DNA of 64,000 bases from JBBDMW01 sp040878005 (GTDB taxonomy: Bacteria; Chloroflexota; Dehalococcoidia; Lucifugimonadales; Lucifugimonadaceae). The notes beneath the pieces are model-generated. The model made no database searches, was not told the DNA's origin, and saw only the letters and a list, made by a program, of their open reading frames with translations. This document shows, piece by piece, positions 9,451-16,847 of the stretch. The position numbers and the translations under genes were made by a program. Position 1 is the stretch's first letter; the number at the start of each line of letters is the position of its first letter. Where the stretch lies: the NCBI GenBank assembly GCA_040878005.1, contig JBBDMW010000034.1, positions 1 to 64,000 on the forward strand, given 5' to 3'.

Positions 9451-10503
9451 ATGCCACAAAACAAGCGCTTATCATCCGTATCGCCCTGGGCGTGGCGCGG
9501 GTGGTTGATCATAGCGGCGCTCTCGATCTCACTGTTCGTCGCGGCGTGCGAAAACGGGGGAGACGACGAGACGCCCACAGCCACGCTGCCGCCTGGACAG
9601 GGGACGCCGGACCCGGAGGAATCGCCGACTCCCGGGACCACCCCAGACACGACGCCTGGCACAACTCCGGACACAACCCCAGACACTACGCCCGGGACCA
9701 CTCCGGACACGACGCCTGGTACAACTCCGGACACCACGCCTGGCACGACCCCGGACACGACTCCGGACACCACGCCTGGCACTACGCCCGGCACAACTCC
9801 AGGGACCACCCCGGACACGACTCCGGACACAACGCCAGGCACGACTCCAGGGACTACTCCGGACACGACTCCGGACACCACGCCTGGCACGACTCCGGAC
9901 ACCACGCCAGGCACGACTCCAGGGACTACTCCGGACGTGATGCCCGGGTTCACGCCGCCACCAGGCTCCATAGTGATTGGCGATCCTGAGGGTGGGATGA
10001 TCATCATCATTCCTGGCCCCATGATCTCGCCGACCATCGTGCCAGACGTGACGTCGACGCCGGACGCTACGTCGACGCCAGCGACCACGCCTGACACCAC
10101 TCCAGGTACGACTCCAGACACTACGCCCGGCACAGGTGACGTATCGGTCATGACCGCCATGATTGATGACTTGGATGAGGAGATTCTCGTCGACCAGGAC
10201 GGGCGTGCTCTCTACATCTTCGATAACGATGAAGAGGGGCAGTCGAACTGCGATGAGAACTGTGCCGGCATCTGGCCTCCGTTCGAGGTGGACTCCGGCA
10301 GTGAAGTGACGGCTGGACAAGGCGTAACAGCTGAGTTCGACACCATCACACGTGACGATGGCACCACCCAGGCCACCGTGAACGGAATGCCGTTGTACTA
10401 CTACACCGGCGACTCCGGGACCAACGAGGCCAACGGCCAGGGCATCAACGACGTATGGTGGGTAGTGGACGCCGATGGCGAGAAGGTGACCACGACTCCA
10501 TAG
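9451..10503 (+). CDS. Secreted lipoprotein with Thr/Pro repeat stalk and COG4315 (Lipoprotein_15) domain
   Basis: About 350 residues. The N-terminus has a basic stretch, a hydrophobic helix and a lipobox ending FVAAC, so the protein should be anchored to the outer face of the membrane through that cysteine. A low-complexity linker of about 100 residues follows, built almost entirely of TPGT and TPDT units. A Gly/Ile-rich segment and more Thr/Pro then lead to a C-terminal domain (from about residue 235) with the secreted-repeat signature: DGRALYIFDND, two cysteines in SNCDENCAGIWPPF, and NGMPLYYYTGDS. Such domains are found in cell-surface lipoproteins of unknown or redox-related role. ATG 9451 is chosen because GGAGG stands nine bases upstream. 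Confidence 0.88.
   Translation: MPQNKRLSSVSPWAWRGWLIIAALSISLFVAACENGGDDETPTATLPPGQGTPDPEESPTPGTTPDTTPGTTPDTTPDTTPGTTPDTTPGTTPDTTPGTTPDTTPDTTPGTTPGTTPGTTPDTTPDTTPGTTPGTTPDTTPDTTPGTTPDTTPGTTPGTTPDVMPGFTPPPGSIVIGDPEGGMIIIIPGPMISPTIVPDVTSTPDATSTPATTPDTTPGTTPDTTPGTGDVSVMTAMIDDLDEEILVDQDGRALYIFDNDEEGQSNCDENCAGIWPPFEVDSGSEVTAGQGVTAEFDTITRDDGTTQATVNGMPLYYYTGDSGTNEANGQGINDVWWVVDADGEKVTTTP
9632..9940 (+). repeat. In-gene 9/18-bp tandem repeat encoding TPGT/TPDT stalk
   Basis: Degenerate units of the type ACGCCTGGCACGACTCCG and ACTCCGGACAC recur for about 300 bp in register with the reading frame, encoding alternating TTPGT and TTPDT. Variation is mainly at third codon positions, showing selection on the peptide. 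Copy number is likely to vary between strains and may be miscounted in assembly. Confidence 0.85.
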
Positions 10504-10536
10504 ATCCGTTAATGCTGGCCTGAAGCAGTTCATGTG

Positions 10537-10565
10537 GCGGGGGAGCCTTCAAAAGGCTCTCCCGC
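10537..10565 (+). terminator. Strong hairpin after the lipoprotein gene
   Basis: A 13-bp stem (left arm GCGGGGGAGCCTT, right arm AAGGCTCTCCCGC, one G-T pair) closes a three-base loop, 34 bases after the lipoprotein stop codon. No T-tract follows, so it is an imperfect intrinsic terminator; it lies between convergent genes and could serve both. Confidence 0.6.
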
Positions 10566-10595
10566 TTCGCGTCTCTGGCCGAGGCGTGGAGTGCT

Positions 10596-11591
10596 TCAGG
10601 GCTGCAAGGTTTGGGCGAAGGCGTCGCCGGCGGCACGCTCGGGAGGGGATATGTGGCATACAAGCGGCAAACCATACGGCGACGCGCCAACATCAGGTGT
10701 CACCTGTCCGGGAGCCTGTACAGATAGCGAGACGTTTTCCTGCCGGAGCGCATAGGGGCCATCGCTCAATGCCGCTACATGTTCATCAGACAACGGATCA
10801 TTGGGCCAGGACCACCACCGGCGCATCACGCCGGCATCGTGATACGGCCAACGTCCCACTGTGTGGACCATCTCGTGCGTCCATGCGCCGCTCTGGGCAT
10901 CGGCTGTGGTGGCGAACTCCGGCAGGCTGCCGCACTCCCTGTCAACGCCAAGCTCTGGAGCATCATCCGCAAGCCATGCCGTGAGTGCGCAGTCGCCAAT
11001 TAGGAACAGGGGCGGAAATGACGATTCCGGTCCGAGTGCCCCGTCGATCATCGCGTAGGCTGTTCCGCCGAAGCCCGCGGCCATCACGCCAATGAAGCTG
11101 GCATCTTGGGCTATGCCGGTTTCCTCAAGTAGCTTGTACGTTTTCCTGTAAACGCTCTGCCAGTCATCGGCTAGCATCGCCCTGACCTCTGACCGCGTCC
11201 ACGGAGCAACTATGTATTCAGGCTCCGGGCTGGTGTTGATACGGGTTCCATCGAGCTGCTCCTCAATCCATCCCAGGCTTCCTGAGATGCGGCTGGCAAC
11301 GACGTCGCGTGCCGCAGGGTCTGTATGTATCTGCCAGTCGACCGTCTCGATGACCACGAACCGGCCGGCCGGTGACTCTGGCGCATGACTCACCTGCCCG
11401 AACACGGAGTGATAGATGTCTCCCAGGATCAGGCCATCATCAACCGCACGAACGCCGCCACGAGCCATCGCAGCAGCGCTCAACACGCTGATGAGGCATA
11501 GGGCAGCCGCCAGGGCTATCGCCCATTTGCCAGTGGGTACGCAACTGGCAATACGTAAATATCGCGGCACTGCGTCCTCTTGCCAATCCAC
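10596..11591 (-). CDS. Putative secreted or membrane-anchored zinc metalloprotease-like protein
   Basis: A 331-residue product with a basic N-terminus and a hydrophobic helix at about residues 22-42, acting as a signal peptide or anchor. The remainder is extracytoplasmic. Residues 239-243 read HEMVH, a HExxH zinc-binding motif, with H251 as a possible third ligand, which suggests a zincin-like peptidase. No specific family is recognised. Cysteines near 201 and 220 could form a disulfide. The start is GTG 11591; an internal start cannot be excluded. It faces the lipoprotein gene across a hairpin. Peptidase activity is an inference from the motif alone. Confidence 0.6.
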   Translation of the reverse strand: MDWQEDAVPRYLRIASCVPTGKWAIALAAALCLISVLSAAAMARGGVRAVDDGLILGDIYHSVFGQVSHAPESPAGRFVVIETVDWQIHTDPAARDVVASRISGSLGWIEEQLDGTRINTSPEPEYIVAPWTRSEVRAMLADDWQSVYRKTYKLLEETGIAQDASFIGVMAAGFGGTAYAMIDGALGPESSFPPLFLIGDCALTAWLADDAPELGVDRECGSLPEFATTADAQSGAWTHEMVHTVGRWPYHDAGVMRRWWSWPNDPLSDEHVAALSDGPYALRQENVSLSVQAPGQVTPDVGASPYGLPLVCHISPPERAAGDAFAQTLQP

Positions 11592-11872
11592 TTCGCCCGC
11601 GGATGCGGATCAGGTGATCCGTCGTATGGACACAGCGTTGGACAGGAGAGGAAACCGCACTACGTGGGGAGGCCGACACACCCTTGGATACCAACACGTA
11701 CGTTTGTGCATCCATGGTGTGCAGCCGGTGGAGTACCAACGTGGACATAGGGCCAATGGGCCAGCAGGAAATCATGAAGACGCGTGATACCGGTAATGCG
11801 GCTTGACCGCGTATGCTTCTCTGGACACACTGCCTCTTTATTGACCGCACTAAAACCGACCGGAGTCTTTGC

Positions 11873-13549
11873 ATGTCGCGTGTATATGAGATCGCTGACC
11901 GGTTCGTTGACCGGCTCGCCGAGCTTGATCCTGTCTCAGCAACGTTTATCGGGATCGCAGGCCACGATTCGGAGATGTCTGACTACTCCCCGGATTCCGC
12001 TGCGAGAATGGCCGAGGCAGAGCGGGAGACAATTGACTTGATACGGGCGGAGTCGCCAGACAACGAGCGTGAGCGGCTTTGCCGGGATACGGTGACGGAC
12101 GAGCTTGGCCTGTCCCTTGAGCAGTACGAGGCGGGCGAACACCTCCGGAGCGTGAATGTCATTCACAGCCCGGTGCAGAGCCTGCGAATGGTGTTTGACA
12201 TGATGCCGCGCGCAACCGCGGAGGACTGGCGAAACATCGCCTCGCGCATGGACAAGACACCACAGGCGGTGTCCGGCTATCGCCTGTCCCTCTCGGAAGG
12301 GGTGCGACGGGGTCTGACCTCATCCAGGCGCCAGGCCGGTGGGGCGGCCCGGCAGGCCATGGTGTGGTCAGGCAGTGGAGAAGCGCCATCATTTTTCGCT
12401 ACGCTGCTTGATGCTTATGACAGAGCTGGGATTGGTGATGACGCGCTGCGGTCAGACCTGGAACGCGGCGTAACTGCCGCTTCTGAGGCTTACGCAGACC
12501 TGGCCTGGTATCTCCAGGACGAGTACATGCCCGCCGCAGACGAAAAAGACGGAGTGGGCAATGACCGGTACGCGCTTCACTCCCGCTCATACAACGGTGT
12601 GGATCTGGACCTGGCGGAGACATACGCCTGGGGATGGGAACAGGTCCGTTGGGTGCAGTCAGAAATGGCGAAGACCGCCGAGCGCATCAAGCCCGGGGCC
12701 AGCGTAGGGGAGGCGGTCAATATCCTCGAAAACGATCCGGCACGGTCCATTGAAGGTGAAGATCAGTTCCGGCAGTGGATGCAGGACCTGCAGGTCCAGA
12801 CCATCAGGGAGATGGATGGCACCCACTTTGACCTTGCTGAGCCAGTCAGGCGGATCGAGGCAATGATTGCGCCGCCAGGCGGACAGCTCGCCATGTACTA
12901 CACCGGGCCGTCAGAAGACTTCTCACGCCCGGGCCGCACCTGGTATCCCACAGGCGGCAAGACTCGTTTCCCATTGTGGCGGGAAGTGTCCATCGCCTAC
13001 CACGAGGGGGTGCCCGGACACCACTTCCAGATCGCCACTACCAAGTCGCTCGCAGGGGAGCTTTCCCGGTACCAGCGCCTCATAGCTGGCACGTCTGGTT
13101 ACGTGGAAGGCTGGGCGCTTTACGCCGAGCGGCTCATGGGTGAGCTGGGATACCTGGACAACCCGGATTATTACATGGGAATGCTTGATGCCCAGGCCCT
13201 TCGGTCGGTCAGGGTGGTTGTGGACATTGGCATGCACCTTGGCCTGGAAATCCCGCCGGACTCCGATTTCCACCCGGGCGAGGTTTGGACTCCGGAGATG
13301 GCGCTGGAGTTTATGAAGGACCGGGTCCACTTTCCGGCTGACTTCGTCGCGAGCGAAATAGATCGCTACCTTGGCATACCGGGCCAGGCGATCAGCTACA
13401 AGGTGGGCGAACGTGAGTGGCTCCAGGCCAGGGATTCCGCCCGCGGCCGTGCCGGTGCTGACTTCAACCTCAAGGATTGGCACAACCGAGCCCTGCGACT
13501 GGGCCCCATGGGCCTGGCACAGATGCGCCGGGAGATGACCAAGGTCTGA
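11873..13549 (+). CDS. DUF885 family protein (putative metallo-carboxypeptidase-like hydrolase)
   Basis: About 558 residues from ATG 11873, preceded by GGAG at a suitable distance. The protein matches the DUF885 family along its length, including the zincin-type segment AYHEGVPGHHFQ near residue 375 and the downstream EGWALYAERL motif that carries the glutamate ligand. Members are distant relatives of M3/M32-type zincins and are annotated as uncharacterised or carboxypeptidase-like. There is no signal peptide, so it is cytoplasmic here. Reading upstream to 11813 stays open but the extra 20 residues look non-coding. The neighbouring SDR gene follows on the same strand 115 bases downstream. Confidence 0.9.
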   Translation: MSRVYEIADRFVDRLAELDPVSATFIGIAGHDSEMSDYSPDSAARMAEAERETIDLIRAESPDNERERLCRDTVTDELGLSLEQYEAGEHLRSVNVIHSPVQSLRMVFDMMPRATAEDWRNIASRMDKTPQAVSGYRLSLSEGVRRGLTSSRRQAGGAARQAMVWSGSGEAPSFFATLLDAYDRAGIGDDALRSDLERGVTAASEAYADLAWYLQDEYMPAADEKDGVGNDRYALHSRSYNGVDLDLAETYAWGWEQVRWVQSEMAKTAERIKPGASVGEAVNILENDPARSIEGEDQFRQWMQDLQVQTIREMDGTHFDLAEPVRRIEAMIAPPGGQLAMYYTGPSEDFSRPGRTWYPTGGKTRFPLWREVSIAYHEGVPGHHFQIATTKSLAGELSRYQRLIAGTSGYVEGWALYAERLMGELGYLDNPDYYMGMLDAQALRSVRVVVDIGMHLGLEIPPDSDFHPGEVWTPEMALEFMKDRVHFPADFVASEIDRYLGIPGQAISYKVGEREWLQARDSARGRAGADFNLKDWHNRALRLGPMGLAQMRREMTKV

Positions 13550-13663
13550 CTCGTTCACTTTGCCGCGCTGCAATCAAATGACGGACAGGCGCCGGTGTAT
13601 GATGGCGCAGCGTTGGCGGGCCACTCCTAGACTTTGTCGGGCGATGCGACTGGAGCATGCGAA

Positions 13664-14440
13664 ATGACCACAGACGGGCGCGGGCGACTGGACGGCAAAG
13701 TGGCCATTGTCACTGGTGGTGCTTCTGGTATTGGCGAGGCAACGTGCCGCCTGTTTGGCCTGAACGGCGCCAGGGTAGTTGTCGCAGACATAGATGTGGA
13801 GCGGGGCAGGCACCTTGAGGCGGAGATGGGTGACTCAGGATATGAGGCATACTTCCAGCATCTTGATGTCGCCAGCGAAGCAGACTGGGAGGACGCAGTC
13901 TCCGCTGTGATGTCCCGCTACGGCCGGTTGGACGTTGTGGTGAACAACGCCGGCATGTCAGGTGTACGGGGCAGGGCAGTGGTTGAGGATACAACCCTGG
14001 AGAACTGGGAGGTGGTTATGTCCGTCAACTCCACCGGCGTCTTCCTCGGCGCCAAGCACGCCATCCCTGCTATGCGCAAATCCGGCGGCGGCTCCATCGT
14101 AAACGTCTCATCCATATTCGGCATCGTCGGGAGCAAGGGCGGAGCCGTCTACCACGCATCCAAGGGCGCAGTGCGAATATTCTCCAAGGCTGCCGCCGTC
14201 CAGTACGCCGGTGAGGGGATAAGGGTGAATTCCGTTCATCCAGGATTCACCGATACGCCCATGACTGAGGAGCTTCACGCCCGCCCGGGTGTGCGTGAAG
14301 AACGGCTGGAGCAAACGCCGATAGGCCGCTTGGGAGTCCCGGAGGACATAGCCTACGGGATCCTCTACCTTGCATCCGACGAATCCGCCTTCGTCACCGG
14401 CGCCGAACTGGTCATAGACGGCGGCGCGACAGCACGCTGA
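13664..14440 (+). CDS. Short-chain dehydrogenase/reductase (SDR)
   Basis: A 258-residue classical SDR. The cofactor motif TGGASGIGEA (about residues 16-25) and an acidic residue at the end of the second strand (VVADID) indicate NAD(H) preference. NNAG is present, and the catalytic set is N (VMSVNSTG), S (NVSSIFG) and Y-x-x-x-K (YHASK). The C-terminal segment VTGAELVIDGG is typical of 3-oxoacyl-ACP reductase and 3-alpha-hydroxysteroid-type SDRs. Substrate is unknown. ATG 13664 is chosen because GGAG lies eight bases upstream. It ends 23 bases before the convergent response regulator gene. Confidence 0.92.
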   Translation: MTTDGRGRLDGKVAIVTGGASGIGEATCRLFGLNGARVVVADIDVERGRHLEAEMGDSGYEAYFQHLDVASEADWEDAVSAVMSRYGRLDVVVNNAGMSGVRGRAVVEDTTLENWEVVMSVNSTGVFLGAKHAIPAMRKSGGGSIVNVSSIFGIVGSKGGAVYHASKGAVRIFSKAAAVQYAGEGIRVNSVHPGFTDTPMTEELHARPGVREERLEQTPIGRLGVPEDIAYGILYLASDESAFVTGAELVIDGGATAR

Positions 14441-14463
14441 GCCCCTGTCACAGCCGAGTCAGC

Positions 14464-15225
14464 CTAGCGCGCCCCGTTGCGCGCCAGGCTGAACAGCGAT
14501 GATGCCTGCTCATCTGGCTTGGCGGTGCTGCGAGAGCCTTCCTTAAGCCGGCCGGAGTCCTGTAGGTAGGCCAGTACGGCCTGCACGCGGGCGTGCGCTT
14601 TAGGCTGGGGCTGCAGGCGCATCTTGCTGAATATGCTGCCGATGTGCCGTTCCACGGTCCGCGGCTGAATGAACAGTTCCTCTGCGATCGCAGAGTTGCT
14701 GAGGCCCCTGGCCATGCAGTCGAGCACCTCGCGCTCACGCTCTGTGAGCTCGGACAGGAAGGCGCTTTCCCGGTTGTTCTGTGTGCCGGCAAGTTTCGCA
14801 ACGATCTCGCTGGCAAGGTATGTCTTGCCTTCGGCTACGTCCTTGACGGCCTGCACCAGGTCCCCGAGGCTTTGCAGGGATTGCTTCAGCAGGTACGCCT
14901 TGCCTTTAACGTTGCCCTTCAGGAACTCGCGCACGAACTCATCATCATCGAACGCGGACAGCAGCACGATCGCCGTGTCGGGGTGCTTGTCGCGAATTAT
15001 GCGCGCAGCGTCCACGCCGTTCAATCGCGGCATGCGCCCGTCCATTATCACGACCGTCGGCTTCAGCTTGTCCACCATGGCAAGCGCCTCCTGGCCGTCC
15101 CCTGCGAACCCCACGATCTGGATTTGCGGGTCCGTGTTCAGGAGCATGCCGTACGCCTGTCGCATCAGCTCATGGTCGTCGACCATCAGGACCTGTATAG
15201 GCTTGTTTGGTGTCTCGGTAGTCAA
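14464..15225 (-). CDS. NarL/FixJ-family response regulator
   Basis: A two-domain regulator of about 253 residues. The receiver domain has the acidic pair in MVDDHE, the phospho-acceptor aspartate in VVIMDGRMP and the switch serine in VLLSAF. A C-terminal LuxR-type helix-turn-helix follows (LTEREREVLDCMARGLSNSAIAEE as two adjoining stretches), then about 35 extra disordered residues. It should bind DNA after phosphorylation. I prefer TTG 15225, which has AAGGGGG five bases upstream; GTG 15243 would add six residues. It is the last gene of a three-gene operon with a kinase-like protein and a GntR-receiver fusion, so phosphate exchange among these is plausible. Confidence 0.93.
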   Translation of the reverse strand: MTTETPNKPIQVLMVDDHELMRQAYGMLLNTDPQIQIVGFAGDGQEALAMVDKLKPTVVIMDGRMPRLNGVDAARIIRDKHPDTAIVLLSAFDDDEFVREFLKGNVKGKAYLLKQSLQSLGDLVQAVKDVAEGKTYLASEIVAKLAGTQNNRESAFLSELTEREREVLDCMARGLSNSAIAEELFIQPRTVERHIGSIFSKMRLQPQPKAHARVQAVLAYLQDSGRLKEGSRSTAKPDEQASSLFSLARNGAR

Positions 15226-15297
15226 TTTGGCCCCCTTGCACACTTTGGCCCGGCGCGTTTCAGGTCGCCGGCTGCTCGGTGCAATCAGTTCGCATGA

Positions 15298-15996
15298 TCA
15301 ACTGCCGGAAATTCCCGGCAGCCACCCCTCCACCACTCGTGCTACAGCCTCGGCCCCGGCGGTTTCTGCCTGGCGAGGTGACGCTGTTTGGATCAGTCCT
15401 CCCTGCTGTTCAAATGATTTGGCGACCGAATCATGGATTGGCCAATCACCGGACTTTGCTTCGCCCCATGGCTCTGCCACTACGGTGAAGGATGCCTGTC
15501 CTTCTTCGCCCGGTGACACCTCCCAGAAGACGGAGCCGCCCCCTGGCAGGGCCACTTGCGCATCCAGCAAGAATTGCACCAGGGACTGTATGCATATCGC
15601 ACGGTCCGCCCGTGCTGACGCCTCATTGCAGTTCCGCCGCTGGACCTCGATCTGTGCCACCTTGAGCGCTGGCCCTGCCAGCGCAGCCGCCTCATCAAAG
15701 AGGGCGTCAAAATCAAGGTCGCTGATTACGCCAGGCTCCGACTTTGCAAAACTCCATATCTGCCGTGACAGGATCCGGGCACGAGCTCCAGCGCTGTCAA
15801 TCAGCCCCATGTACTGCCGGAGCTTGGCAACCGATTCTTCCGGCAGGTCGCCATCGCCTGCTCCATCGAGCAGCTCTGCCGCCAGTTCAGTGAAGCCGAG
15901 CGCTATGCCGATGGGACCGTTCAGTTCGTGTGCCAGGCCCGCAGATATGCGTCCAATTAGCTCGAACTTTGCAGCGCCGGTGCTCCCGTCGCTCAC
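15298..15996 (-). CDS. HisKA-containing histidine kinase-like protein with degenerate ATPase half
   Basis: A 232-residue soluble protein. Residues 10-75 form a HisKA dimerisation domain with H23 in the motif GLAHELNGPIG. The second half keeps only a faint echo of an HATPase domain: the N box reads LVQFLLDAQVALPGG without the expected asparagine, and no G1 or G2 glycine boxes are seen. It probably cannot bind ATP normally and may instead act as a phosphotransfer or phosphatase partner. It overlaps the upstream GntR-receiver gene by four bases and precedes the NarL-type gene by about 70 bases on the same strand. The reading of a degenerate ATPase is mine and could be wrong if the domain is merely very divergent. 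Confidence 0.75.
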   Translation of the reverse strand: MSDGSTGAAKFELIGRISAGLAHELNGPIGIALGFTELAAELLDGAGDGDLPEESVAKLRQYMGLIDSAGARARILSRQIWSFAKSEPGVISDLDFDALFDEAAALAGPALKVAQIEVQRRNCNEASARADRAICIQSLVQFLLDAQVALPGGGSVFWEVSPGEEGQASFTVVAEPWGEAKSGDWPIHDSVAKSFEQQGGLIQTASPRQAETAGAEAVARVVEGWLPGISGS

Positions 15997-16616
15997 CGGG
16001 TCCTCCTCTGTCCGCGTCCAGCCGCCGTGAGGCGGAGCGATTCCAGGACGTCTCTCACCTGGCTCAGGGCCACCGGCTTTCTGATCAACGTCAGTGGCCC
16101 ATATTCCATGGCATTGGCGATCATCCGCGTGTCGGCCACACCGGTCACCAGCACCACCGGCGGGGTCAAACCCATCCGGTGCAACTCCGCCAGCGTCTCT
16201 ACACCGCTGCCCCCGGGCATGACCAGGTCCAGGAAGATTACGTCGAACTCCTGAGAGCCTAGCCTCTCCAATGCCTGGGCCTTGGAGTTTGCCCCTGTCA
16301 CTTCCACATGGTCGCCTTCCAGTACCGCCCTGAGCAGGTGAACAGCCGCGGGCTCGTCGTCCACCACCAAAGCACGCACAGTGTGTGAGCTCGGTTTCGT
16401 GACGAATGTTCCAAGTCCATGCTCGGACCTTACGTAACCGCCCTGCTCCAGCAGTTCGATGGCTGCCCGAAGTGTTGTCAGTGATACACCGTACTGGCGT
16501 GCCAACTGATGCTGGCTGGGCAGGCGCTCGCCGGGCGTGTATCGCCCTTCTGTGATGAGACGTTGCAGGTCTTCTGCGATTGTGACGTAACGCAAGCCCG
16601 GCTGACGATCAACCAT
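15993..16616 (-). CDS. GntR winged-helix domain fused to a response-regulator receiver domain
   Basis: A 207-residue protein. Residues 8-73 are a GntR-type winged helix (YTPGERLPSQHQLARQYGVS and the LGTFV wing). Residues 80-200 are a receiver domain with acidic residues D86 and D87, phospho-acceptor D130 (IFLDLVMPG), T158 and K180, all key positions intact. GntR proteins normally carry ligand-binding effector domains, so a receiver in that place is unusual and suggests phosphorylation-controlled DNA binding. It is first in the operon, with a four-base overlap (ATGA) into the kinase-like gene. A promoter candidate and an inverted repeat lie upstream. Target genes are not known; autoregulation is plausible. 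Confidence 0.87.
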   Translation of the reverse strand: MVDRQPGLRYVTIAEDLQRLITEGRYTPGERLPSQHQLARQYGVSLTTLRAAIELLEQGGYVRSEHGLGTFVTKPSSHTVRALVVDDEPAAVHLLRAVLEGDHVEVTGANSKAQALERLGSQEFDVIFLDLVMPGGSGVETLAELHRMGLTPPVVLVTGVADTRMIANAMEYGPLTLIRKPVALSQVRDVLESLRLTAAGRGQRRTR

Positions 16617-16742
16617 GAAAAAGTTGCCCCTGTTGGCGAGTGCGTTTCAGACGCACGGCTGTCCATGCCCAAAAGGCTCTGGAGGTTTATGCAGCTGCAC
16701 CTGCATTTATTCTCTAGCAGTCTTCCAGAAGACCGATATAGA

Positions 16743-16824
16743 AATCTACCATCTTTTGGTGTGCTGTCAAGTAGTAGCTGCCACGCACCTGTTACTTTCG
16801 TTACCGTTTATACACCTACAGGTG
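16743..16824 (-). promoter_or_regulatory. Candidate promoter and operator of the GntR-receiver operon
   Basis: Read on the minus strand, TTGACA (16765-16770) is followed after 16 bases by TAGATT (16743-16748), a reasonable sigma-70-type pair about 120 bases upstream of the operon's first codon. Just upstream is a perfect inverted repeat CACCT-AC-AGGTG (16813-16824), within locally AT-richer DNA. It may be an operator for the GntR-type domain, but this is inference. Confidence 0.4.
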
Positions 16825-16847
16825 CGGGTGCTGCAGCGTGGCGCGAA

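Noticed and set aside
9632..9940. Short regularly spaced repeats resembling a CRISPR array
   Set aside because: Units are 9/18 bp, have no unique spacers, keep the reading frame and encode a Thr/Pro stalk in a lipoprotein.
9529..10533. Long minus-strand open frames across the lipoprotein repeat
   Set aside because: They are mirror frames of the repeat, giving Val/Gly or Arg-rich monotony; the plus frame has a signal peptide, lipobox, ribosome-binding site and a known domain.
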